NCBI GenBank assembly: GCA_035610835.1
Contig: CM069454.1
Coordinates: forward strand, 67,590,291-67,654,290
Reading direction: 5' to 3'
Source: Ophiura sarsii
Lineage: Eukaryota > Echinodermata > Ophiuroidea > Amphilepidida > Ophiuridae
DNA: 64,000 nt
Shown here: positions 19,905 through 32,371 of the stretch, one piece after another
Numbering within the stretch: the stretch's first letter is position 1
Layout: every line of letters begins with the position of its first letter
Notes under the pieces: model-generated
The model's input: only the letters and a program-made list of their open reading frames with translations
Told to the model about the DNA's origin: nothing
Database searches by the model: none
Made by a program: the position numbers and the translations under genes

Positions 19905-20045
19905 GAATCTCGTTTCAAGCAGCCTGGTGCTATGCATAGATGAAAGGAACCGAAAATTTGGAACCCGGTAGTATATATTTAACGGAATAAATCGTATTGG
20001 AAACTGGAAATCAATGCTTAGCACCAGGCTGCCGGAAACGGGTTT
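19905..20045. mobile_element. Small hairpin MITE
   Basis: CGTTTCAAGCAGCCTGGTGC near 19911 is mirrored by GCACCAGGCTGCCGGAAACG near 20021. The spacer is AT-rich. About 140 bp in all. Confidence 0.6.
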
Positions 20046-20783
20046 CAATTTATCACATTTAATTTTCATTGTAAAAAATGAAAGTTGCCTTGTGGTTTAT
20101 TTCCTAGTGGGAAACTAGCTAGAGGATAATGCTGGCACTTTGATAATAATACATTTGTTTTTTTCTTTTTTCAAAGGTCATGTTCCCGGTCCTGAGCCAG
20201 ACGAGGTCTGCATAGATTAATAATGGATGGTACTCCAACTTGGAATCGTACCGGGGATATACAGACGCCGGATACACAGTTGGCCCAAAGCAGATCCAAA
20301 ATGCCAAAAGTGCCATGCGACTTTTTAAACTAAAACATTTTGAGGGGAACCTAGTGTTCCACTAGATGTGGGTCATGGGTGTATTATTTAACTATTAAAA
20401 TACTTTTCTCAATCTTATTTTTACATAACACTGCTTTCAAAATAGTGATAACGAGTTTTTTGTTTTTTTAAATATTGGATTTAATTTAGGTATAAGGAGT
20501 TACTATGCTTTATAAATGCACATGTTTTAATTTTTGTAAGCAATAATATCAATTGCGAACATAATTGGGAAACATTATAGGCCCTAGAGCTGTGACAGTC
20601 AAGGTCGCGAAAATTGCTCAAAAATGTACCTAAATGTTCTTTAAAGTTAGGATTCCCATGGATTCCCGTGTGAATATTTAGACCCGTCATGTTTACTAAT
20701 GTCTAAAGCCTGTTACCAGAAATCGTTGAAACTGTTTGCATTTTGTAAAAGTTTGAACCATTTTTGATGATCATATATATCGT

Positions 20784-21023
20784 GGGTTGAGCGCCAAAAG
20801 GCCTTAACTCAAAATAGGCTAATTTGAGATAATTAACTTTGAATAGTTGGGGCCCTGCCTATTGCATTGAGTTGGGGCTATGTGGAATTGGCCATCATCT
20901 TCAATTGAGAGTGTTTATGAGTAAGTCTTTATGGTTCTTAAAATCTGTGACTTTTATGGATTATTTTGTTTCCAAAATCTCATTTTGTCCAAAAGTTGAA
21001 TTACGGCCTTCTGGCGCTCAACC
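20784..21023. mobile_element. 240-bp MITE with GGTTGAGCGCCA ends
   Basis: The left end GGGTTGAGCGCCAAAAGGCC is mirrored by GGCCTTCTGGCGCTCAACCC on the right, with further imperfect pairing inward. No coding capacity. Confidence 0.65.
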
Positions 21024-21029
21024 CTCGAT

Positions 21030-22180
21030 ATTTGCTGCATATTTGGGTAGATTTGACTCACGGATACGGATCTTACATATAATATGGGGATTAAACTGGA
21101 CAATATTTTCAATTTATGTGTTACATTTTTTGGACTTTTTTTTTTGTCTCTTCGTCATGAATACTCACTATGTCTAAATTGCGAAAGTGTTGATAATATT
21201 TGATTCATACTGTTGGACTTACTTCCACTTTTAAGTGTTGACATGCATCTAGTGCCCTCTTGCCTTAGCCAGCTGGTGTGGTTACTACGTGCAGGCCAAT
21301 ACCAATGAGTGTATGTGAGGACTTGACAGTTGTTGTTAGTACTAGTAGTAGTAGTAGTAGTTCATTTTAGTTCTTTGCACAGTATTCTTTGATATACCTG
21401 GTTAATGATTTTAATTCTTCTATGTTTTACCACTCCAATTTACATTTGATTAATGACCGCATTTTTTTAATTTTCTTCTTTTTTAATTGTTTTTAAATTT
21501 TAATTTATTCAATGTGATTTTGCTAACGTATATTTTTGGATTTGTTTTATTCTCCAAATTTTAATTATTCATTCTTATCGCTCTATTTTCTGATTCTTTT
21601 TCCACAAAAAAAAATGTTACCACCAATTAAGTATATCATGTGTGCTCCTGGAAAGTCTAGGCTATTTTTATTGCAGTGGTCTGGAATTCAATTGGTTACT
21701 GTTTTGACAAGTTGGCCTTCTGCATTATTTTCATTTTTTCTCGGAACATGTTCATGGTCAAAGGGCATGGTGTACATACAATGAGGCTATTTTATGTGAC
21801 TATTTGGTTATGTTTCAAATTAAATGAGTGGACTGCTTCATGAAAAAAGATTCTGTTTACATGTTGTGTATATTAAGAATATCCAAATGTATGCACTTTT
21901 TAGTGCTATTTTTTTTTTGGTTACCTTATTTTATACTATTTTTAGTTTTTGCTTATTTACTCGTAGACTAGTGCATTTAAAATTTCTTTTCCATTCATAA
22001 TGTTCCAAAATGTTGGTAAGATCGAAACAAATGACATGCACTTTCTTGCCACGTCGACCAGGAGTTCGACATTTTTGAGGGAGGGGGCAGTGTTGAGATC
22101 CTATATTTAGATACATTATTCTCATTGCACAGTGCTTATACTGTTGTTGTGTACCAGCAGCCTTTCCATCCAGACTCAAT
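21030..22180. other. No supported gene
   Basis: AT-rich sequence with T-runs and a short (AGT)n stretch at about 21342-21361. No exon or inverted-repeat element could be supported. Confidence 0.5.
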
Positions 22181-22185
22181 GTCAC

Positions 22186-22298
22186 AGCCCGCGATCATCG
22201 CGGGCAGCACCTGTTTTCCCCCGCAGAGGTTGCGGGCTGCATCTGGTCTGGCCCGCAGGGGTTGCGGGCAGCATCTGGTTTCCTCTGCGGGTGCCCAT
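22186..22298. repeat. GC-rich 32-bp repeat, each unit a stem-loop
   Basis: About three units of the pattern CCCGCAGGGGTTGCGGGCAG then CATCTGGTTTCC. Each contains the short inverted repeat CCCGCA...TGCGGG. The first unit is diverged (CCCGCGATCATCGCGGGC). It is a sharp GC-rich island in AT-rich DNA, about 300 bp before the foldback arm. Confidence 0.6.
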
Positions 22299-22611
22299 TT
22301 GATAGACAGGCCAATTAACATACATGTGCGGGGTATTATTTGCATATTTGTATATAAGTGTTATCATAATGATGAAGCTATGACTTGTGTTACTGGACCT
22401 GAGCTGACAACATCTAATAAATGCTTGGATATATATAGAATGGATAAGATAAACATGTGAGTGTGTGTGATTCTACTTTGATATTTGATACTTAATGTTC
22501 CCCCAAACCCAACAATATTTGGTGTGTTTTGAGACCCATTATAATGTTGAAACCTGTTGAAAAAGCAAGCGCGAATCGAAAAAAACCCAGTTTTGAACTA
22601 AAATGGTCCAG

Positions 22612-23906
22612 AAAAAACGTTCACTAAGTGATTTCAAAAAGAAAGTACAGGGACGTCTGGAGCTTGAATATAAGGCTTTAAATGGATGGCTAAAACAAGA
22701 AAACTTACGTTATCACTAAATACCAGCTTTAAAAAGGAACGCCGGAACATGAACATTTACGTTATTGTCAGATCAATAAACGGAGTGTTAGAGCAGCAGG
22801 GAAACGTTCACCCTTTGTGATTTTTAAGAAGTGTTGGAACATTGAAACATACGTTATTGAGTAATCTTTAAAGGGAGCGTTGGAACATGGAAATATAATT
22901 ATGTCATCAAGTGATCTTTAAACGGTACGCTGGAACAGGGAAACATATCATTGAGAAAGCGCTGGAAGTATACCACTGCGTGATTTCAAAATGAAAGTGC
23001 AGGGACGTCATTGAATAATCTTAAAATAGAGAGCTGGAATAGTGCTTTAAAGTGAGGGCTTAAAAAAGAAACGTACGTTCAGAGCTTTAAAGGAACGCCG
23101 GAACATGGGAATGTATATACGTTATTGTCAAATCATTAAACGGAATTCTAGAGCATTGAAAGTTTTAAAGTTGCTGGAACATTGAAACATACATGACATG
23201 TACATTATTGAGTGATTTTAGGAGGAGAGCTGAAGCAGGAAGACGTACTATATCATCCAGTGATCTTTAAAGAGAACGCTGGAATAGGGAAAGGTACGAA
23301 ATTTAGTGATTTTAAAAGGAAGTGCTGGAACAGTGAAAAGTGCGTTTAAGTGAAAATGTAATCTAACTGATAATGTCTTTTAATCTGGGTAAAGGCATTT
23401 TGTTTTATACCCACTCTATTTTATCTAGGTCGCTACTATACTCTATTTGGCTTCCTCTGGACAGTGACGTAACTCAACAGGCGCAGTTATTACGCACGCG
23501 TATGTATCTTCCGTCTTTCAACGCTCGTGTGTATACGCCAGCTCCTCGAATAGTCGCGCGCGTTATGTCCTGCAATTTGTAGAATACGCAGTTACGTCAC
23601 TGTCTCGTGATGGCCAAATATACTATAATGACCAGTTGGGTTACGTCTTTTGTGTGGTTGGCCTAGAAATATTTCTCAACAATTATTAAGTCTCAACTAT
23701 TTCTCGTGTTTTCTCTCCCCTATGCCCACTTTTATATTATAGCTTTCAACTATTTTTTGTTCTGAACGGTCTTTTTCCCATTTTCACTTAGCCTCGTATC
23801 CTTGCAAAATGTCCTCCTAAATGTTCAAAATGTGGTGTTATGTTTATCTATAGAGTAAGAAGTTTTATACGTATTTCCCCTTTCGTCTCTTACTTCGCAG
23901 ATGTTC
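22612..23906. repeat. Left arm of a large foldback structure
   Basis: About 1.3 kb built of degenerate units, each with a GCTGGAACA, GGGAAACGTACGTTA and AGTGATCTTTAAA type segment. The whole arm is repeated in reverse complement on the right, in three blocks: 27022-27400 (matching about 23345-23906), about 31240-31351 (matching about 23225-23345) and 34876-35515 (matching about 22620-23222). The degenerate unit itself may be an old minisatellite. Confidence 0.75.
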
Positions 23907-23955
23907 CCTTGCGCCCACAGTTCTCACAAGAAGTAGCTCATCCGGTAATAAATAC
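23901..23955 (+). other. Candidate but weak 3' exon for gene 1
   Basis: A strong acceptor (pyrimidine tract then TTCGCAG) opens at 23901 in the phase needed after exon 7 (phase 1). It would read DVPLRPQFSQEVAHP and on to a stop near 23986. It sits at the inner end of the foldback arm, and the mirror copy near 27022 keeps GCAGATGTTCC, so the signal belongs to a repeat. I consider it unlikely without transcript evidence. Confidence 0.15.
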
Positions 23956-24058
23956 GCACATAACTCTAAAAACATAGTTTCAACTGACAAATATTAGATT
24001 GCATTAGAGATTAATTTCTCCTCTTCAATTTTAGATATTGTTCGTGAAGATCGGTTTA

Positions 24059-24108
24059 ACACTTTTCACGCGGCAGGCGTCTGCAGACGACATTCTAAAG
24101 TTTCACCA
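24059..24108. mobile_element. Fragment of an AACACTTTCC-family MITE
   Basis: AACACTTTTCACGCGGCAGG followed by CGTCTGCAGACGACATTC is the left end of the family seen at 1241-1483. The rest is missing. Confidence 0.65.
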
Positions 24109-24177
24109 ACAAAATCCTGATGAATCTACACCAAGTTATGCCTAATAATTTATTCTGCTTCTGCTTCTGCTCGTATA

Positions 24178-25082
24178 CAGGGCGAGTCAAAATAGTCAGG
24201 TCCCGATTTCACCGATTTTTTAAACCAGTTAAAATTTTAAAATGAATATATTTAATGACTTGCCTAGCAAGGTGGCATTACTAGCTATAACCTAAATTTT
24301 ATTTCATTAACATTTGTTATTCGAAACGGGAGATATGATACTTTTTCTAAATTCTGTGAAATAAAATCTGTTCCAACTTATCTAAGGGATCCCTATGGAT
24401 GTTAACGTTTAACGCGCGCCTTTTGAATAAGTCAATCAAAGGCGTGTTGGTATTCACAGCAATTACAATAGGAAAAGAGATTCTATTGTCTTTGCGGTTA
24501 TGTTTTCAACAGTTTTCGTGCAATCAGAGATAGCCTATAACAAACATTATTGAGTTTTAACAAAATGTTGACCAAAATATTTTGAAACTTGTTATTTTAA
24601 TCGAACTGATATGAGAGAAGTCTGAGAGAAAACAGATCTTATATCTTTAAACAGTTTGTGATTTGGCAACTTACCAGGCAAAGTGCATAGTCCATTTTTA
24701 TGAATATATTTGTGCAATACTGAGTTATATCATAATATATTTAAATACTTTGCATGCAATATCGTTCAATTAAGAGATTCAACAAAAAAAACCATGATAT
24801 TTTGGTATAAATTGCAACAGTTACACAATGTGTTGTGTTGTATGAATAACTAATATTACAGTAGAATTAACATCCACCACCAAACTTGGAACACTTTGGA
24901 TTACGCGTCTTTTTGTAAAAATATTGTAAATCTGGCGTGGAATATGATATTGTCTTGAAAACATCACCAGGTATGAAGAAGTATGTCTACTCTCATAAAC
25001 AATGAAAACATTACCAATTTTGTACAAGAAGTATTTTTCTTGATTTTTTGAAAACGGGACCGGACTATTTTGACTCACCCTG
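24178..25082. mobile_element. 905-bp Tc1/mariner-type MITE
   Basis: The termini are CAGGGCGAGTCAAAATAGTC and the reverse complement of CAGGGTGAGTCAAAATAGTC, flanked by TA on both sides (24176-24177, 25083-25084). The inner sequence is AT-rich and has no transposase. It is inside the loop of the foldback structure. Confidence 0.85.
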
Positions 25083-25601
25083 TACTGTACACAGCGCCCT
25101 ACTGGGCTATATCGCTACAGGACGTGCCCCTAAAACCTAGGGACTTGAGTTTTTGTGACAGGTAACAAACCCGGGATGATCCCCTACTCTTTACTATTCA
25201 ATACCCCTGTTAAATGGGCAAAGATCGTCGGATTTATGAAGCGAGATGGTATGGACGGCAATATTGGTAGTAATTACATATCAAACGAAGACGGACTACC
25301 ATGTGGATTAAGTTATATTGATGATGAAGGAGCAAGGGGATTTGAGTGTGAACTTTCTTGTTTTTAACCGAGACGGTAGGTACGCGAGGGGATGTCTAGG
25401 GTATTATTATAGTAGGCTGCATATATTCAGCACCTTTTTTCAATTATGACCGCGTTCAAGGCGTAAACACGGAAGTGCTGTTTGGTAGTTAGTCTATGTG
25501 TTTGGTGAAGTAAAATAGCCGCGCCCACATGCTCAATATTATTTATCTCGCGCGCGTAGGGAAAGTGCTGTACTTCTCTGACGGCGAATGGCGAGTACAT
25601 A

Positions 25602-26210
25602 AAGGGTTCAACAAAAGAAAGTATACAACTTTGTTTATGTCATTTTGAGTAACTTTCAATTTGTTTTTGTCCAAACAGGCTAGATAGGCATTTAGATGAA
25701 TCTTTTAGGCATCATTTGATACCAAATTTGCCCCCTAACAACAAAGATAAACCATGATTAGCACCATTTAAAGGAAAATATCTCATTTTCAAAAGTCGCA
25801 TTTCCAATACACAGCACGAGAAGAATAGGCCAATTGTTAACACACACATATGCCGTATTTATCCCGTACTGATCACCGCGCATATCCCTCAATGCGCGGG
25901 CTAATTCAAATGTAAACTGATGCATGGGTGAAGGATTTGAATGTAAAGGAATGTTATGGATGGGGAGAACATGGAAAGATTAACCAAATCTTCTCGTGCT
26001 GTATATTGGAAATGCGACTTTTGAAAATGGGATATTTTCCTTTAAATGGTTCTAATCATGGTTCATCTTTGTTGTTAGGGGCAAATTTGGTATCAAATTA
26101 TGCCTAAAAGATTCATCTAAATGCCTATCTAGCCTGTTTGGACAAAAACAAATTGAAAGTTACTCAAAATGACATAAACAAAGTTGTATACTTTCTTTTG
26201 TTGAACCCTT
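25602..26210. mobile_element. 609-bp MITE with about 240-bp inverted repeats
   Basis: The ends are AAGGGTTCAACAAAAGAAAG and its perfect reverse complement, flanked by TA (25600-25601, 26211-26212). Long inverted similarity includes ACTTTGTTTATGTCATTTTG and CCAATATACAGCACGAGAAG-like segments. A diverged relative is at 169-1145. No transposase. Confidence 0.85.
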
Positions 26211-26448
26211 TATAAGGAGGACACGGTGGGAATGATTAACAGGGAACCGTATAGGAGAATTACAGAGAAGATAGAAATAGGAGTAGGTCTTACCATTCTG
26301 TGTATAAAACCCCAAACGGCAGTAGGACTGGGAGGCCAGGGGGCCATGATAGCCCCCCTTTTGGATATTGGATAATATGAGTTAATGAAGTCTGTAATTA
26401 GCCTACCATTGATACCCAGCTGTTGTTAAAGCAAACATGCTGGGGGAA

Positions 26449-26485
26449 AACGTCACGCTTCCTATATTTTCTGAAGCGTGACGTT
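26449..26485. repeat. Perfect 13-bp stem hairpin
   Basis: AACGTCACGCTTC at 26449 pairs with GAAGCGTGACGTT at 26473, with an 11-nt AT-rich loop. It contains two CGTCA half sites (CRE-like). No gene is nearby, so its role is unknown. Confidence 0.6.
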
Positions 26486-27021
26486 GAATGTAAGGAAAAT
26501 ATAAAGTGCGGATGTGATGGATAAATCTCTTCTCTTCTTCAAGGTTTTTTTCTTCGATTTTCACTTCTTTCCACTTCTACGTCTTTCCTTTTCAACTATC
26601 TACGACAAAATTATTTGCATTCCTCTCTTTCCTTCCTAACACGCCGACCTTCATTTTTCTCTTTCCTTTTCCTTTCATTTCTCTCTTTCCTTTCCCATCC
26701 CTTTTTATGGTACGATTATAATTATGACAATACAGTAATTCATTTTAATTTAGTTGAGTGACCCCCGGACTTAGGAAACATTTTATCAGCTATCCTTGAT
26801 TTGAAATAAATTATTCGCGACTCCCTAATCATGAAGATAGCCTCCCTAATGTGAAATAATGGATAACGAGTTATGCTCAAGTGGTCGGGGTCAGTGGTCG
26901 GGGTTGAAACTATGTTTTTAGAGTTATGTGCGTATTTATTACTGGATGAGCTACTTCTTGTGAGCACTGTACATGTACTTAGGCCTATATCATTGTGCAA
27001 CCAGGGAATGGGTGCAATGGA

Positions 27022-27400
27022 ACATCTGCGGAGTAAGAGACGAAAGTGGAAATACGTATAGAACTTCTTACTCTATAGATAAACATAACACAACATTTTG
27101 AACATTTAGGAGGACATTTTGCAAGGACACGAGGCTGAGTGAAAATGGAAGAAAGACCGTCCAGAACAAAGAAAAGTTGAAAGCTATAATATAAAAGTGG
27201 GCATAGGGAAGAGAAAACACGAGAAATATTTGAGACTTAATAACTGTTTATAAATGTTTCTAGGCCAACCCAACAAAAGAAGTAGCCCAACTGATAATTA
27301 TTATATAGTAGCGACCTAGGTAAAATAGAGTTGGTATAAAACAAAATGTCTTTACCCAGATTAAAAGACATTTTCAGTTAGATTACATTTTCACTAACAC
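27022..27400. repeat. Right foldback arm, block 1
   Basis: Reverse complement of about 23345-23906. It includes CTTCTTACTCTATAGATAAA, the TTTTGCAAGGACACGAGGCT segment and CAGATTAAAAGACATTTTCA. The similarity stops near 27400, where 3.8 kb of other DNA follows before block 2. Confidence 0.75.
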
Positions 27401-28140
27401 GTCCTTATAAAACACAATATATGCATACTTTGAAGATGCAATACCAACATTGGCCGCGTTCCTTCTCAACTCCGGGATTTGGTTGTATTGAAATTGTATC
27501 AACTTTATGCTTATGTTATGTTCTAAAAGAAACTTTACGCTTGTCGCTTATGTTATGTCGATAACCAATTCCAGCCAACCCTTTAGAGCCCTGTTTCAGC
27601 AATCCCTTTTAAGACATACGTTAACAGCGTCCCTGCATATTATTTTGAAATAACACAGTGACGTAATTTTTAAACACCTCCTTTTAAAAAGGCATATTAT
27701 GATTATCTTTAATAATTATAATTTTATAATAAAAGATGCTATCTGTTTCATGGAATGCCCTCTATCTTTGATTTCTTCCCTAGAAATACATTTTTGGGTC
27801 AAATTACATTTATAATCATGAAATTAAAATGTCTTATAAATAACAGAACAAGAAGTTTCCTAATTACTCCAAAATCATATATTGCAATATGTTGTCCTGG
27901 TACCAGGACAGTTTATTTTCTGAGTGGTTCTTCGTTTGTCAATTGAATTCCATGGTTTGACACCATTTTAATACTGTTTACACTATATCCGGTTATGACC
28001 GCAACTGTGCACAGTACATCCCTACGGAATACTTTATGATGAAAATCGAAACGAAAAATCCCCTAAATTGGGAGTAGATTTCCATTATGATTTAGTAAAG
28101 TTCTGTGATGGGTTTTTTACGGAAAATACAGTCAAAGTAG
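27401..28140. other. Foldback-like filler before the LINE, no gene
   Basis: From about 27590 to 27690 the same degenerate foldback units recur (TTCAGCAATCCCTTTTAAG, GCGTCCCTGCATATTATTTT). The rest is AT-rich. No exon is supported. Confidence 0.45.
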
Positions 28141-28149
28141 ATTTATGAT

Positions 28150-29500
28150 ACCATGGAGGTATCGGCTTATTATTCAAATCCCCTCTACATTTTTCTATTC
28201 TGTCATCGGAGCCCTGTACTACATTTGAACATGCTATATTTTGTGATAAGAAGAAGGATATTGTTTATATTGTTGTCTACAGACCACCACCATCGCGTGT
28301 AAATGGCTTTACAACTTTACAATTTCTCAATGAATTTGATTCTTTTCTGGGTAGTTTAAGCCTACGTACACGCAAAACTATCGTCCTTGGCGATTTTAAT
28401 ATACATGTTGATCTACCATCTAAACCTGAAGTATCCACATTTCTATCATCAGTGACCAGCACTGGATTTCAACAATTTGTATCGGGGCCTACTCACCGAA
28501 GTGGTCATACCTTGGACTTAGTTATCTGCCATGAGGATGACTCTTTTATCAAATCATGTTGGGTCCAAAAAACTGAGCTCGGCACTGAATCTGATCACTA
28601 TGTTGTTTGTTGTACCTTGAATATGTGTAAACCTGAGTATTCCAGCTCTGTTGCTGAGATTCGTGATTTCAAATCAATTGATTATATGTCACTTTGTACT
28701 GATCTGTCAAAACAGTTTGAAAATGTGCTCGCTGAGAGTAATTTGGATATGCTTGTAACATGTTATAATGATGTATTATGTCGTACTCTTGATAATCGTG
28801 CACCAGTCAGAAAATGTATACGTCAAGTTAGGCTTCGTCAACCTTGGTACAACACTGGTATCCATGAAGCACGTAGGATACGCAGAAGATATGAGAAGAT
28901 GTGGCGCAAAAGTGGTCTGGAAGTTCATCGCATTCTTTATATTGATCAGAGTAAACTTGTCAATAGTCTTATTGAAAGTGCAAAAAGAGAACACTATGCT
29001 GACAAACTACACGCTGCTGATACCAAAAGTGTGTTCAAGACAGTTGGTACACTTCTTAATAAGAGTAGCAAGTGTTTGCCTACTCATGAATCTGCACAGG
29101 TACTGGCTAATGAGTTTGCAGATTTCTTTTCTAATAAGATTACAGCCATACATACCAAACTCATGAACCAACAACATCCATACAATGGTGTCTCTTCTAA
29201 ATCTACTCCGCATAAACTCAGTGAATTCAATTTGGCTTCGCAAGACGAAATAAGAAAACTTATCAGTAAAACTCCAGCCAAATCATGCAGCCTAGACCCA
29301 GTGCCAACATGGTTAATCAAGTCTAACATTGAAACTTTTCTACCTGGCATTACTCATATTGTCAACACATCGTTATCTACTGGTTGTTTTCCTGACTCGC
29401 TGAAACACGACTCGCTGAAATTCTCAAAAAAGCTTCCTTGGATCATGATATTCTCAAAAACTATCGTCCGGTGTCGAATTTGCCTTTCCTCTCCAAAATT
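28150..29500 (+). pseudogene. LINE endonuclease and N-terminal RT part
   Basis: From about 28150 the frame reads GGIGLLFKSP; then GDFNIHVD at about 28390 (the catalytic GDFN), GHTLDLVIC at about 28506 and ESDHYVVC at about 28600 (the catalytic SDH). From 28452 the open frame runs 350 codons. It ends abnormally after FPDSLKHDSLKFSKK, where a small duplication of GACTCGCTGAAA at about 29395-29420 shifts the frame, so the NYRPVSNLPF motif is read in the next frame. It would nick target DNA in an intact element; this copy cannot make the full protein. Confidence 0.85.
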
Positions 29501-30793
29501 ATAGAAAAAGTTGTCACATCTCGTCTTGCTGATCATATGGACCTGCACCAAATGAATGAACCTTTCCAATCTGCATATAAAGCTGCTCATTGCACCGAGA
29601 CAGCTTTGTTAAAAGTTAAGGATGACATTATGTATGCAATTGGCAAACAAAAAGGGGTTTTCTTGGTGTTACTAGATTTGAGCGCCGCTTTTGATACAGT
29701 GGATCAACAAATATTGCTTCAAAGACTAAATCAATGTATTGGAATTAATGAGACAGCTCTCAACTGGTTTAAAAGCTACTTGGATGGAAGAACGAGCCGC
29801 ATTTTTATTAATGATGTACTCTCCAAGTCGAAACCTTTAAATTGTGGTGTACCACAAGGATCGGTTGTGGGACCAAAAATGTTCACTTTTTATACTCTTC
29901 AACTTGGACAAATCATTAAAAAACACAGTCTCTCGTATCATATTTATGCGGATGATACGCAAATTTACACCACTTTCAATCCCAAAGATCAGACATGTAT
30001 CAACAATGCACTTTCGTCAATTGCTTCTTGTATTACGGAGATAAAATCATGGATGACCAAGAACTTTTTGAAATTAAACGAGGACAAAACTGAGTTCCTG
30101 GTTCTTGGGTCCCCTCATTCCACACGTATCATGCCTACTGTTGAACTCAACATTGGAGATAGTTCCATAAAACCGACAACAAGTGTGCGTAATTTAGGCG
30201 TTCTCTTTGACTCTAACATGTCTATGTCAGTCCATATTGCCAATCTCCGTCGTAATATAAGCTTCCATCTCCGCAACATGTCTAGAATTCGCCGTTTTCT
30301 TGACTACAATTCATGCCACCACGTAGCTCGTGCACTCATACTTTCTAGACTTGATTACGGAAATTCGCTACTTTTTGGTTCAAATGAATCTGATCTCAAC
30401 AAATTACAATCATTACAAAACTGGGCAGCGCGCCTTGTCTGTGGAGGCAGAAAAAGAGACTCGGCATCTCCGTTGCTCAAAGAACTTCATTGGCTCCCGT
30501 TGCGACAGCGTATTATCTACAAACTGTGTGTTCATATATATAAATGTATTAATGATACTGGACCTATCTATCTGAATCAGTGCATTGCTCATTATGAACC
30601 TGGTCGACCTGGTCTTCGATCTGGGTCTGATCGATCTCTCCTAGTTGTTCAACGTACAAAAAACTCTGCCGCAGATAAATCTTTCACTGTTGCTGGTCCT
30701 AAACTATGGAATGATCTACCCAACAACATCAGACTCTGTGAATCCTTACAAGTTTTCAAAAAACAACTGAAGACTCATCTGTTTCCTACTTAA
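29438..30793 (+). pseudogene. LINE reverse transcriptase, CR1/L2-like
   Basis: A 451-codon frame carrying ordered RT motifs: NYRPVSNLPFLSKIIEKVV, FQSAYKAAHCTETALL, LVLLDLSAAFDTVD (catalytic Asp), CGVPQGSVVGP, YHIYADDTQIY (catalytic YADD) and LKLNEDKTEFLVLG. Then come the thumb and C-terminal WLPLRQRIIYKLC and KLWNDLPNNIR segments. The stop is at 30791-30793. The motif set is that of the CR1/L2 clade. This part alone is intact; the break lies upstream. Confidence 0.88.
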
Positions 30794-30984
30794 TTGTTCT
30801 TTCTGTATACATGTAGTACTAGTTTTTATTGGTATATTTTGATTTGTTTGTGGATTGTACCTTTTTGTTTTGTTTGTTTGCTGCCAGCGCCGTGATCTAA
30901 ATGAAATAGCGCTTTATAAAATCTCATATGTATGTATGTATGTATGTTTTTATGAGTCCAGGAAAGGATTTTCTGATAGTTAAA

Positions 30985-31351
30985 TTACATTTTAAGAGAC
31001 GGGGAAATATGTGTATCAATTTGAAAAAGATCCCTTATTTTTGCTTTAAAGATTCCTCAATGACTCCCTTAAAGATAAAACAATAATGATGTTTCCTGTT
31101 ACACTTTCTTTAAATACCGTACGTTTCCCAGTTCCAGCGCTCCATTTAAAGTTCACTCTCTGATGTACATTTCCTGATGTACATTTTCCTGTGCCAACGC
31201 TCCCTTGATGATCACTGAATAACGAATATTTCCTGTTATAGCACTTTCTGTAAGTACCACACTTTTCACTGTTCCAGCATTTCCTTTTAAGATCACTAAA
31301 TTACGTACCTTTCCCTATTCCAGCGCTCCCATTAAAGATCACTGGATGATA
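30985..31351. repeat. Right foldback arm, block 2
   Basis: Degenerate units (CTGTTCCAGCATTTCC, CCCTATTCCAGCGCTCCC, AAAGATCACTGGATGATA). The last 110 bp are the reverse complement of about 23225-23345. The block ends exactly where a LINE has inserted. Confidence 0.7.
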
Positions 31352-31869
31352 TTTTTTTTTTTCCTTCCTCCAAGCAGAGGTGTTTTTTTATTGACAACAT
31401 CTCATCACTTCTCTTACAGCATATTCATATTATACATTATTTTACATGTTTATATATACAGTTAAGCCCACAATTATTCATACCCCTTGAAAAATATGTG
31501 TTTTTTGCGTTTTTCTCATATCTATACCAGCTGGAGTGGTGGAACTTTTGCTTTACACTAAAGACAATTTAGTTTGCAAGTACAAATCAATATATTTGGG
31601 CTCAACATTTTTTGCATAACAATAGAATTGAACAAGAATTGTGTTTTTATGCCTGTCCAAAATTATTCATACCCCATACCAAATTTCAGGATTGAGGTAA
31701 CATTTTGTGATAATACACATGTTTTTGACATTTAAAACATTCTTTATATTGTGTGATAGGCTTTTATATTGTTATGCAATTATTCCATACAATGTGGATG
31801 CATTACAAATGTGTCCTATTGAATGTACAGTGAGGGATATTATAGGACAACACTCTAGCTCTTTGACAG

Positions 31870-32240
31870 CATGGCGAAGGGGATCAAATAACTCAGTGAG
31901 GACCTTTTTGTGAATTGTGAATGCTCACAAAGAGGGTAAAGGCTACAAAGCTATTTCGAAGCAATTTCAAGTGCCAAATTCTAACATAAAAAGCATAATT
32001 AGAAAGAACAAGACAGTTAAAATCAGTTAAAATCAGTTAAAAACCCGGAAGAACATGGTCGGAAGCAAACAGTGTCCACTTGTTTGACAAGAAAAGTATG
32101 GTGAAAGGCCAACAACAATCCACATATCACCGTCAATGCTCTCCTGAACAACCTTGGTGAGTCTTGGACCAAGATATTAAGGCAGACACTCCAGCAGACA
32201 TAGTACACACGAGTTCTCCACGGACTCTGACCAAGAAAGA
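31870..32240 (+). pseudogene. Tc1 transposase N-terminal fragment (left half)
   Basis: Read with frameshifts, the + strand gives NAHKEGKGYKAISKQFQVPN and later RKANNNPHITVNALLNN. These are the paired-like helix-turn-helix that binds the inverted repeat in Tc1 transposases. It has in-frame stops and lacks the catalytic domain. The mirror copy at 32372-32707 is better preserved. Confidence 0.7.
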
Positions 32241-32371
32241 CTCTACTCCTGAAAAGAGACAATGAGAAACTCATCTAGCATTTGCAAGAGCACTTCTGGA
32301 CAAAGATCCAAGTTTTTGGTTTTCAGTGTTGGGGTTGCTTAAGATGCAAGACAAGTTTCTCTGTGTCTCTT

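Larger units (their letters stand above)
28140..30950 (+). mobile_element. CR1/L2-like non-LTR retrotransposon, 5'-truncated and frameshifted
   Basis: The element encodes the distal part of an APE-type endonuclease followed by a reverse transcriptase. It ends in a short 3' UTR with a (TATG)n tail near 30930-30948. The 5' part of the endonuclease is missing. It sits in the right arm of the foldback structure, between blocks 1 and 2. Confidence 0.85.

Noticed and set aside
25155..25367. A 70-codon frame beginning MTGNKPGMIPYS as an exon
   Set aside because: It lies in the loop of the foldback structure. I see no family pattern and no matching splice phase to either gene.
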